Source of the DNA: Lithospermum erythrorhizon
Taxonomy: Eukaryota > Streptophyta > Magnoliopsida > Boraginales > Boraginaceae
Direction of reading: 5' to 3'
DNA length: 64,000 bases
Assembly: GCA_019722365.1 (NCBI GenBank)
Contig: JADFUC010002135.1
Span: 124,001 to 188,000 of the forward strand
Made by a program: the position numbers and the translations under genes. Positions 22,461 through 33,081 of this stretch are shown here, one piece after another. Below the pieces are notes generated by a model. The model saw only the letters and a list, made by a program, of their open reading frames with translations. It was not told the origin of the DNA and did not search any database. How positions within the stretch are numbered: position 1 is the stretch's first letter; every line of letters begins with the position of its first letter.

Positions 22461-24699
22461 TCAGGTAAAGCCAACTCTTATTATATTTTCTAAGGTTTTT
22501 TGTATTCTTGATTATGTATTATTCCTTAAGCTACATACTAAGATCAAGTAATTTCTACAACTGATGAAGCTAAAAAAATTTAGTTTCTTCCAACTTTTGG
22601 AAAAATATTCTTTTAGTGTACATTTTCATTTGATAAGTTGAATTAAATCTTCAGTAGACTCTTAAAGCTCAGTTCGATTGCCATCAATGTACGTGATGGG
22701 GTTGCTTTTAAGTTTAAATTTTCCCATGATTTATGATCCTTCTTATGAAGAGGGCAAGTATTTTATTTTGATTCACTAAGTCTTTTCAAGCTCTCATTTT
22801 TCCTTTCAGTTTATTATACTATGCATGCCATTCTTTGGTACTAATGATGTGTTTTTATATCTAGAAATCAGATTTCAGTTGGCTTCTACGACTGATATTT
22901 ACCTCCAGGTACGTTTGCTTATTTTATTTTAATCTATCATTCGAAAAATGTTTTATCATTATTACCTTGGTAATTCTATGCTTCAACATCAATTCTAATT
23001 AGGATTAGCTGTCTTTTTCTTATTTATTTTTCTACCTATTTTGTTTAGTAATAATGTAGTTTTTGGATAAAACAAAGATCGGACAATTTCTGAACTCTTT
23101 GTGCTGATACCAACACGACACCACTAGGAGAGACCCTTGGACAAAATTTTGCAAAATATGGTCCCATTTATTTTGTCTATGATTTATGACACTGTTTTAA
23201 GAATAATTGAATTATATTCATAATTGATCTTTTCTTTAGTTAAGTGTCTTAATTCAGGCATATTCGATCTGAAAAAAATGATTAGAGGCTTACTTTTTGA
23301 TCCTATGGTTGATATTATCCTTCTTATTATCCCATGATTATTATCCTTCTTATGAAGAGGGCAAGTATTTATTTTCATTCACTAGCCTTTTTACAAGGGG
23401 TTCGAGGATTTAGATTCTGATAACTCACACCACTCGTTGAAAACGTTAATGTTATCTTGTTTGTTATCTTGGTTACAATATGACATGATGTTTGACAATA
23501 TTGTTGTTATGCAACTTAATAATTAATGTCCAAATGGAGGGCTCCTCTCTATGTTGTCGTGTCTGCATTGCACGAATTGTTAGATACAACATGACACAGC
23601 GTGTTAAAAGTAACATCTTCTTGGCTCAATCTTTACAAAGTCTGATGACAATTTGCTACTTTATTTATTCTATGAGTAGTGGAGTTTGAGATGGGATCAT
23701 GGATGACGCAAATATTACTTTCTCTATCTGTCTATCTCTAAAAGAATGTCTATATAATTTTGAGTTTTAAAGATTGAATTTTTTAAATTTTGAAGTCAAT
23801 TACTTCTCAGACAGGCCTTATATATAAATACAGAGCAATGGACAACGCAGGGCCAAGGTGACCACCGGTAAACCAGGTCATTTCTCCCGGTGCACGTCAA
23901 AGTGTAGCGATGCACGCCCCTGCACTCCAGTTCACGTTTGTTCCGTGGTCACGGCAGAAAGGCCATCCTGAGGCCTGAGATGCAACAGATTCATGCCCTA
24001 ATAAAAAGTTGAATATTGCCTAAGTATTCTGAATTCCAGCATTTCGTCAAAATGCAGAACCTTTATTTTCATGAATTGTTCATTATAGGGTTACACTGTG
24101 CTTCGTAAAGGTTATTATTCTAGTAGAGGCCTTATATATTATATCAATCATTTGGCTCGTATGAGTATTATGATCAATTAAGCCAAAGTGTATTATATTA
24201 TTGATAGAGTTGAATATTGAAGTTAATCAGTACTTTTTATTGGTTTTGTAGTTCATATTTCATGAACTATCATCAAGTAATGCTGTAATACCCTGCACAT
24301 CGATATATAGCTCATTACTGAATTAATATATGCCTTTCACTGTTTTCTTATCAATAATCGATTTTAAATTGAAACCTCATGTATTATTGATTTCAAATAG
24401 GAAAAAAAATGAAATTTTGAATTCAAATAGTTGATATAATAGTGGACCAAGCAATCTCTGTTGTTGCTTATATATACTCCTTTCGCTTTTTTTTATTTTG
24501 TCGCTCTAACTTAAATTTTGTTTTAAAATATGTCATTCTAGTACAAAATTATTTTTTCTGACCCATCCATCTTCAAGATTCCTCCAATCCTGCAAATTCT
24601 TTAAATAGGCAAAATATCTTTATATTCCCAACCTTATTAAAAAGAACTGTCCGTAACAATGACAATAGTCTTATAGTTATCACAACTAATCATCAATAA
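22461..24699. other. Intergenic DNA, no gene recognised
   Basis: Mostly AT-rich. A short GC-rich island at 23850-23990 follows a TATATAAATA box (23821) and contains the inverted pair GTGACCAC (23858-23865) and GTGGTCAC (23945-23952). A MITE-like end (ACTCCTTTCGC) lies near 24478. No coding sequence is recognised. Confidence 0.3.
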
Positions 24700-26458
24700 T
24701 TCAGTAAAAAGTGATTCTGACGAAATATTCGGGGTACGTAATCTTCACTTGTCGATTTCAAGAGGTTGAACTCTATTGATCAATTTTACCAAATTATCAC
24801 GCGGCAGTCCACTGAAATCTCAAGACAATTATTCTTTAATGTAGATGATCCAATTAATCCAAGTCCCAGACTTAGTTGAGATTCCAACAATACAAAGAAA
24901 AGTAGAATTGTTTTTCTCTTATCTCCTCGAGACTTAACTTTAAAAGAGAGCCCCACAACAATCGGGCGGTAGCTGCATTTTTAAACGTATCATTCAGGAA
25001 TAACTTGTTAATTGCATTTTCTCTCGAGGTAACGACAATTTCCAATAGACGGCCATATTACACTTCGAAATTTCGGAAACTTAGGTTTCTTTTGACGCAG
25101 TTTTTGGGGACTTTTTGTTGGAGAGAAGAATAAATGTCTTTAGTTCGATTAATGGGTTTAGAATTCAAATTGCGGATCTTCCGAAGGGAAGTTTGACAAT
25201 TGGATTTTCAAAGTATTTTTAACAATATTTGACAGAAATAACTTGTTAATTAAAGAAAAGTTCTAGGAGGAATTATTAATGGTAAGCTCCAAACCATAAT
25301 AGATGTATCTAAGCATTAGGTATGTAGAATTTAGCAAGATTATCTCATAATTAGAATCCAAGGTTACTCAAATATTAACGTTCAACTAAGCGACATATGA
25401 TTCCTCGAAAAACTAGATGTAATTTCAGGATTCCTGCAAACCCAAGATGCATCGTCTTGAAGTGGTGCCGCGAGGGGAGACGATCTAAAATATTTAGGCT
25501 TTAACGCTCTCGCTTGGTATAAGATTTGGGGCACCGAAACAGACTAACAACTACCTTTAGCTAGAAGAGTGTGCACAAAGTTTTTACTTAAACGTTTGAA
25601 ATTTAACCCCTTCATGCCAATCAAGATGTGAAGTCCCAATTAATCCAATGAATTTTACCCGGATGATCCCCACTCTAGAGAAAATTGGCAAAAATTTTAT
25701 CAATTTCTTGAAGTGAACCCAAAGGAAATTTATAAAGGCCCATTGGATAAAAAAGAATGGATTGAAGAACAAATTTAATCAAAATACATCTCCCAGCGAA
25801 ATTAAGCAATCTGGTTTTCCAAAACAAAATCTTCTTTTTAATTTTATCAATAATATTAAGGAAACTTTGCTTTCTGTTAGTAGAAATGCCGGCAGTAGTC
25901 AATAATTTCCTAAAGCGCGTGGACTTTAATACAAGAAAGAGAATGGAATAATTTTTAATATCAATGGGAGTTTTAGGGATGAAGAAGATTTGTGACTTAT
26001 GATAATTTATAATTTGACCAGAATCATCACAATAATCCTTAAGAATAGTGGAGAAATTAGATAAAATTTTATTATCCAAATGAAGAAAGTGAAACCCATC
26101 ATCCTAAAAAGAAAAAGATGAATGAGTGGAGTGCTGGTCCCCAAGCAATGGAAACCTTTCTGATCTCCTTACGGATAATAGCTAAAGATAAAGAACCAAA
26201 GTGTTTTAAAGACATATTGAAAAAAGTGGATGGTGCCAGTGGGGTCCCTTGTTCAAGCATCACAACTGTGATTAAAGACACAAGAAGCATGCATTCATTA
26301 ATGAAGACAGTATAATTTAATAGTGGAAATACACTTATAAATAAGATCAATCCAGTTCCTAGGAAAACCTAATTTTTCAAGGACAATTTAACAACAAAAA
26401 ATCTACCAATCCCATTGAAAGTCTTACCATATCCAAGAGCGCCAAGCCTGCTTTTTAA
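24700..26458 (-). pseudogene. LINE ORF2 remnant: end of reverse transcriptase and C-terminal region
   Basis: Upstream to downstream on the minus strand: palm remnants with TVFINE near 26300, then a catalytic F-x-D-D position around 26096-26107 where x is a stop codon, then SNFSTILKDYCDDSGQIINY, LFWKTRLLNFAGRCILIKFV and LQEIDKIFANFL within 25675-26079. Further on come SGDHPGKIHWINWDF and DWHEGVKF (25590-25675) and ALKAKYF-like text with ASWVCRN near 25430. These are the standard plant L1 landmarks after the RT core. Multiple frameshifts and stops make it inactive. Confidence 0.78.
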
Positions 26459-29400
26459 TAGGGTTCGTTGACCTCGATAAAAAAACTGAATGATCCGATC
26501 CGGCCAGCTGGATAAAAACCCGTCTCTGACCCATCTGCTTTTGAAGTGGGCTCTATGCGCACCGGATCCGTTACGGTCCGGCCAAACCGGATTATAACCT
26601 ATCCTACCGTTTACTATTTAATTTTTTTAAATAAATTAATAAACAACCTAAACTAATCATGAAAACCCTATTCCTCTCATTTTTCTCCAATCCAAATAAG
26701 ATTCAAGAACCCCCTCCCCTATTTATTGATTATAAAGATTCAAGAAGTCTCCTACATTCTCATCAAAGTATGATTCCTGTAAATCATCTTCATTTTTTAA
26801 CATTTTTAACTTGTTCTCCTACTTTCGATTATGTTTAATTTGAATTTATTATTTTTAATATTTTATTATGTTTTAATTATAGTTTATTATCTCAAATTTT
26901 TTCTCATTTTGAATTTATTTATTATTTTTAGTTATTATTTCCTAATTCCTGTTTTTAATCTGAAAGCTATTTTTCTAATGTTATTATTTGTTTAAGTTTA
27001 TTGATTGTTTAATTTCTAATGTTTAAGTTATTATTTCTAATTTCGAATTTGTTTATTATTTTCAAAGTTATTATTTTAAATTTGTTTACAATTTAGTTGT
27101 TCTATATTTTGTTTAAGTTTATTTATATGTTTAATTTTGAATGTTTAATTTTGAATTCTTATTATTTTTAGTTATTATTTCACTTGCTTGGCTAATTTTA
27201 GTTGTTTTTTTCAATGTTTTTATTTCTTGTTTGATTTTGTTTAATTTCGAATGTTTAAGTCATTGGTTTTAATTTCAATGTTTAATTTTTTTAATATTTG
27301 ATTATGAAACGTGAAGTTATGTTTTTATATTTCCTAGATTTATTTTGAAGTTCTATATGTTTTGAAGTATATGTGAAAATTAAAATTTGTGTTTGTTTTT
27401 TGGATTTTGGTTAGCATGCTGGTTGCTTTTTGGATTTTTATATTTGGAAAATTAGGCATTAGTTGATTTTGTGACAGCTAACTTAGTATCATTTTTTAGA
27501 CAAAGAAGTTGATTACAATACCTTGGCTTTAGTCTATATTTGTTTGTTTGCGTTTCTACGAGAGCGATTATGAAGCTCATGCAAACCATCTGGATTCTAT
27601 TCCTCATATCAAGTAAGTGAAACTATGACGGATTATCAATTTAAGAGCCAAAAGCATGGAGTAAACTCGAAGATGCCTCCTCAAGTTGTAAGTCCCCGCT
27701 AAACGTCATGCTAATTATAAACCTCCTTTGTACCTCATAACACAAGTTAGACTCAATTCGACTAGTATCAAACTTCTAAATGTCCTCGAACCTCCTTCTA
27801 AACCTCCGTAGAATACAAGTTAGACTCCATCTTTACCTAGTATTGAAACTAAAGGACCTGATAGATGCTTGGCTCAACTCGTGTCACTTTGACAAAAGTT
27901 TCGGGTAAAGAACTAGATGTTCGGTGATTGTTCTTAATACTTATGTAATCGATCCTAAATAATCATATTAAAAGCGTGTCCATCAACTCCTTAGAATGTG
28001 TTAAAAATTGTTGAAAATAAAAGATAAGAATCAACCGTGAATTAATGATATCTATGCTAAAGAAAGCGATGGATCGCTTTCAATAGTTGGTATGAAAGAC
28101 TAAGAGCCTCGATATTAAGAAACTTAGGGATTCTTTATCTAACATGGCCATCGTTGATTTAGTTTCCCCATTTAATTCCAAGTTTAAAGGAAAGCGATTT
28201 TAGGGAGTTTGTTAAAGCATGTAGGTTTCCAAAGTTTATCCTTCCTTATGTAGACATATCGCCGTGGGCCGATTTGAAAGTCATGGAAAAACGATAGGGA
28301 AGCGTTGTTTGCATTGCTGGAATGGATGGTGGTTTGATAAAATTTGACAAAGGATCAGGATAATGCATCTTCAAATAAGGAGCTTTAGATTACTTCAAAA
28401 ATGCGTAATTGAGTGAGCGAGGTTGTAAGAAATATATACTCTCGCATTTAGATGCGTCATTTCATATTACTAACCTAATTGTTAAAAAAAGGTTTCGAAA
28501 GAGCAATCTATCAATTTTAAAGATTGGGACAAAAGGCAAAGCTGCAGATCATCTCCTAAAAGAGTAAATTTGTTTCAGAATGTGAGCCTTGGAGAAAATT
28601 GAAAGCGTAGTTAGTGGGAGTTTATCTTGGATGTCGAGACCCAGTGGAATCTCGACATACTTGATGCTTCAAACAATAGTTAAGTATCAAAAAGCTTTCA
28701 TAGTTATTGTAATTATTTCAAAACTTGGAAGTGAAAAATGTGCCTTGATGGACTTTGAGCACGGTTGATCGTGGGTGGTAAAACAAGATTTGTCAAGTTT
28801 CTAGGTTTGTTTTACGGGTCTACTTTAGCATTTTTTGTTGTAATTTTGCTTACATCTTTCTTTCTTTAGACAAATTATATGTATGATAATAAAAAAACCC
28901 GCAAAGTAGTGATGATCTTGTTTTGGAAGAAGATATCGAAAGCTAAATTGAATAAGTATCGAAAGTTAATGCTGCTGTTAAGAACAACTGGGTACTTACG
29001 GGAGTTGTCTTTATCCTAGATATAATTTAAGTACCTCAATTTTTGCTTCAAAATATATGGCGAAATGCTTATCGAAGCGATCAACGAAGAGGTAGATCAT
29101 GGTTACGGCCAACAAATTGGAATTAGAAGTATTGTATCGAGAATAAGGATCAATACGCATCCGTTAAGTCAATGTAATTCTAATTCTAATGTCACAATGA
29201 AGAGATCACAAATCGGGGAACGATGGCTTCCGAATTTCAAATGGAGTTGACGCTGAGAAATCCTTCGAAAGCAAATGTGAATCGACTCAATATTTGTTGA
29301 ACCTCATGTAGAAGGTCGGAGATTTGAACATTCTAGAATGGTGGAAAAATAAATTCTACAAGATTTCGCTTTGTCTAAAATTGCTGTGAGATGTTTTAGC

Positions 29401-30194
29401 TATTCCAATTTCGAGGCCATTTCGAACAAACATTTAAAGACATGAGTAGTTTGAACTTAAAGATGTAAGCTTCAAACCGAATACGGCCGAAATGTTGCTT
29501 GTGCTCAAAATTGGCTAAAAACGGCGGATGACCTCGATTGGATTAAGACTACAAATTTGAAGATGTGTCGAGAAGTATGAGAAATTTCATACGGGTATGT
29601 TTATATCATTATTCTTGTAATCATTATGTATTTTTTTTTCTTTTTACATGTTTATATTTAACTCTAATATATCTATTTTATTGTAGAGGTGGAATTATAC
29701 ATTGAAGCTTGATGAGTTGTTGTCTTTGCATTTATTGATTTATTTCTATCATTTTCTTTTGTCTTTGGGCATTCGAATTTCTCATTATTATTTTGCTTTT
29801 TGGACATTTGAACTTATTATTATTGGCTATTATTTTACATTTGGAGTTTTGAACTCTATTAGTAATTTTGTTATTATCCTTGCTTATTATTATTTTTCGA
29901 CATCTGAATCTTTATTATTATCCTTTATTAAGAATTTTGTGCCACAAAAGCACTAAATAAGTAAAACCCAAAACAAGTGTCACTCATATAACGAAATACC
30001 AACAAAGAAAAGTGTGCCCAAAACCGCCCGAATCGAAACCGTCCGAAACCGGTCCGAAACTCCGAAAAATCGGGTTCTGCACTGCTCTCCGTTAACCGGA
30101 CCTGTTTTTTCTCAACTTAAAAAAAATCCGAAAACCGGTTTCCGATTTTTTCTACACCCCAAAAACCGGTAAAACCGGTCCAATGGAACCCCTA
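26459..30194. mobile_element. hAT-family DNA transposon inserted in the LINE
   Basis: The ends are imperfect inverted repeats: TAGGGTTCGTTGACC at 26459 and, inverted, TAGGGGTTCCATTGGACC ending at 30194. Both subterminal regions are rich in CCGG/ACCGGT and CCGAAAC words. The 8 bases on each side (CTTTTTAA and TTTTTTTT) are compatible with a decayed 8-base target duplication. The LINE reading resumes on both sides of exactly these borders. Long T/A-rich blocks (26700-27400 and 29620-29950) look like introns or untranslated regions of the original transposase gene. Confidence 0.7.
28090..29590 (+). pseudogene. Decayed hAT transposase
   Basis: Fragments read in different frames match hAT landmarks in order: DFREFVKACRFPKFILPY near 28190-28245 (the conserved block after the BED finger region), a LDILDASNNS-like block near 28655-28680 (cf. 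the TLDNAS region of the catalytic domain), and DLNILEWWKNKFYKIS followed by DVLAIPIS near 29310-29420, the C-terminal hAT dimerisation domain, ending with CAQNWLK-like text near 29500. All are broken by stops, so the element cannot move by itself. Confidence 0.65.
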
Positions 30195-31755
30195 TTTTTT
30201 TTTGAGGTTCTAATGTGGTGCCTTCTTTCTTGAGCCAGAATAATACTATCATGAATCAACATTCCATTAATAAACTCATTCTGATACGGAGATAAAAGAT
30301 CATTAAGATGAGGTTTCAACCTATTAACCATAGCTTTATAGGGCACTTTATACAATGAATTACAAAGACTGATAGGTCTAAAATCAGAAATTAACAACGG
30401 CTTGTCACATTTTGGGATCAAAGTAATGAAAGTGTTGTTTTACTCTTTAAAGAAAAGACCCTTATTAAGAAAATCTAAAACCGACGAAGTTAAATCATCC
30501 CGTAAGAGACCCCAAATTTGTTTGAAAGAAACCCGCTGGGAAACCATCCGGGCCTGGAGATTTATTCGGGTGCATTTGAAAGAGGGCGATTTTAACTTCA
30601 TCTTTAATAAAGGGTTGTTTAAGATTTTCAATTTGCAAATCTGAGAGTTTGTAGTGATATTATCAATTGTTTTAAAGGAGGGAGGGGACGAATTAAGAGG
30701 AGGAGAAGGATTATAAAATTTTGAAAAGTATGAAAAATAATGATTTAAAATTTCATTCTCATCTGTGATAAGATTGTTATTCTCGTCATTTATTTTCAAG
30801 ATAGAGTTAATTTTAGTCTTAAAGCGAACATATGAGTAATAAAAACTTGTATTAACATCCCCATTAAAAATACGAGTCATTTTCGTTCTTTGATACCAGT
30901 AATGCTCTTCTGCTATAAAAAAAAACATCTAACTGAGATCTAAGATTGGATTCCTCCAAACTATTAATACAAATGTGGGGCTTATCCTAAAGTTTCGCAA
31001 GTTTAGACTGAATATTTTTTATTTTAACAAAAATATTTCTAACTCTATTATCATTCCAAGTTTTGACTGATTTTTTAACATTTTTAAGTTTTTTAGAAAA
31101 ATTATGAGCATTAAGACTAAAGAAAGAAGATCTAGAACCGACAAAGACATGAGAATTGGACCAAGCATTATATAAGATACCAGAAAAACCAGAAATACTG
31201 TTAAGTAAATTTTCAAATTTAAAGGATCTTTTATTGACAGTTGATGCTTGTTTGGTAGATATGATCAAGGGGCCATGATCCGATCTCTGAATAGGGAGGT
31301 AGAGACAAGTACTAAACGGAAATTCAGAAGACCAATCGAAGTTGGACATAGCACGATCTGGTTTTTCATAGATTTTAATCTTATTTCTAATCCCCAACCA
31401 AGTGAACTGAGCCCCCACATGGCCTAGATCCCCAAGACCAAATTTATTAATAAAGTTAAAGGAGATGACTAGAATAGGGATGAGGCTAGAAGGAAAGAAA
31501 AATTTATCAAAATTGGTGAGAATCTGATTAAAGTCACCACAAAGTAAAATAGGCTTGTTAATATAAGGTTCAAGAATATTGGATATAAACTTTCAAGTAT
31601 CTTCTCTAAGTTTAAGTTTTGGTTACCATAGACCTCCTAGGAACCAAGATTGATTATTTTCCGTATAAGATTTTTACTAGAAAAAATGAGGTTTATCTTG
31701 AAATTAGAGGAAACACCAAGCCATAAACCTCCACTTTTTCCAAATCGTTCGGTAT
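30195..31755 (-). pseudogene. LINE ORF2 remnant: endonuclease and start of reverse transcriptase
   Basis: On the minus strand the endonuclease is seen as GGLWLGVSSNFKIN (about 31720), ILLCGDFNQIL (about 31545), GAQFTWLGIRNK with the DRAMSN motif and RSDHGPLI (30987-31418). The linker and RT start follow at 30440-30928. RT motifs 1-2a are in 30152-30421: IPKCDKPLLISDFRPISLCNS and NDLLSPYQNEFINGMLIHDSI. A stop and a frame change separate these blocks. The last codons before 30195 read TSKKN, and the matching continuation is at 26458. Confidence 0.8.
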
Positions 31756-32314
31756 TTATTACTGTAATAATTACTCCCTTTTATTATTGTAAAAAATAAA
31801 ATAGGAAATATGGTTTTATAAAAAAATTATAGCTACTCTTAATATTCGATCCTACTTTCAATTGGTTATCTCATTTTTAACCACTGTCCAACTCGATATT
31901 TATACAATAGATCCGATAGGTATGTGCTATACCCCTAGCTAGGCTGCTTACGTACATTCTATATTTTATAAAATTTTATTCTTTTCATAATTACATGTGA
32001 TAATCAATACTTACATTATAAGAAATGATAAATCATTAAATAAAAATTCATAAATTATTAATAGAATCAATATAGAACCAAAAAATTTATATTGAGATTT
32101 TATTTATAGTCATCGGTCCAATTCTTTTTATGGTAAAATAAAATACCATTAAATTTGTTTTTAACAAAATTTTACCTCTAATTGAAACTTTCTCAATTAT
32201 TACACTTAAAAATAAGGTAGGTTTCAGGTAAAATAATACTTTCAACCCTACAAAAGATTGTTCGGGTATTTAAATAACAACACACCATAAACAAAGAGGA
32301 CTAAATATCAAATT
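31756..32314. other. AT-rich spacer
   Basis: No gene is recognised between the LINE 5' border and the SINE. A lone ACTCCCTTTTATTATTG near 31774 resembles one end of a Stowaway-type MITE without a visible partner. Confidence 0.3.
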
Positions 32315-32530
32315 GCCCGTAAGGGTAATTAAGTTGGTGGAGTAGGTGAGAGTTTGTGACCGCAAGATCATGAGTTCGATGCCTCCTTCCATCTTGGTCG
32401 AGATTATCACACGGGGCTTGTCGAGTGTGGTTTACCCGATTGGCGTGGTTTGCAAGCTATTACGTCACCCGAAATCCCCTAGTGCGAATTCGAAAAGTAG
32501 TAGCTGCTGGTCCCCCATTACAAAAATACA
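32315..32530 (+). mobile_element. tRNA-derived SINE with perfect target site duplication
   Basis: A 216-base insertion is bracketed by the identical 12-mer AAATATCAAATT (32303-32314 and 32531-32542). It has an A-box-like TAAGTTGGTGGAG (about 32325-32341) and a B-box GTTCGATGC (32374-32382), the internal polymerase III promoter of tRNA-derived SINEs, and ends in a short A-rich tail (CAAAAATAC). It resembles plant SINEs in length and in containing GTCGAGTGTGG-type body sequence. The family was not assigned. Confidence 0.75.
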
Positions 32531-32903
32531 AAATATCAAATTTTCATAATTAGCTAATTGTCATCTTAACATGTGCTCTAATGGCACATATTAGAAAAAC
32601 CGAATTAATAAAGGCACTGGACTAAATATAAGCCCTAATGGAGGGAAACAAATAGAGCGCTTATCAAAAACACTGAGTTTAAAGCCTGAAAAATCAATTG
32701 AGAAAAAAGATTAAAAGAAGATTAAGGCATAAACCAGCATTTCTTTCCTCACAAGTGGTAACATTTATATTTCCTCAATTACTACTAAATTTTCTTTGCA
32801 GCATACTATCAAACACATGGCACTCTAGTTTTATTATTAATGCAACTGAACATATTTTTTGAGATGTTTACATATACATTATTAAGTGTACGTTATGTAA
32901 TAT

Positions 32904-33024
32904 TTAGCTTGTGAAATTCATGTTCTTGCTGTTTTATGTACAATCAGGTTGGACTTTGCATTTTATTGTAATTGTTAGCTTGTGAAATTCATGTTCTTGT
33001 TGTTTTTTATACAATCAGGTTGGA
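32904..33024 (+). repeat. 71-base tandem duplication upstream of the EngB-like gene
   Basis: TTAGCTTGTGAAATTCATG and the following TACAATCAGGTTGGA occur at 32904-32953 and again at 32975-33024, offset by 71 bases. The copies differ by a few bases. They lie just before the start codon at 33082, in the likely 5' leader or promoter. Confidence 0.7.
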
Positions 33025-33081
33025 ATTTTGTCAAAACGTGGTATTTTTTACTTAGGTTTTTGGTTTTATTGGTTTTGAGCT

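Larger units (their letters stand above)
24700..31755 (-). mobile_element. L1-type LINE (non-LTR retrotransposon), split by a hAT insertion
   Basis: Minus-strand remnants follow the order of a plant L1 ORF2: endonuclease (about 31755-31000), linker, reverse transcriptase (30928-30195, then 26456-25675) and C-terminal region (25675 to about 25000). Protein similarity jumps cleanly from 30195 to 26458, and the 3.7 kb between is a separate transposon. The first residues of the endonuclease are missing, so the 5' end is truncated near 31755. The 3' end is uncertain (24700-25050). Confidence 0.8.
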
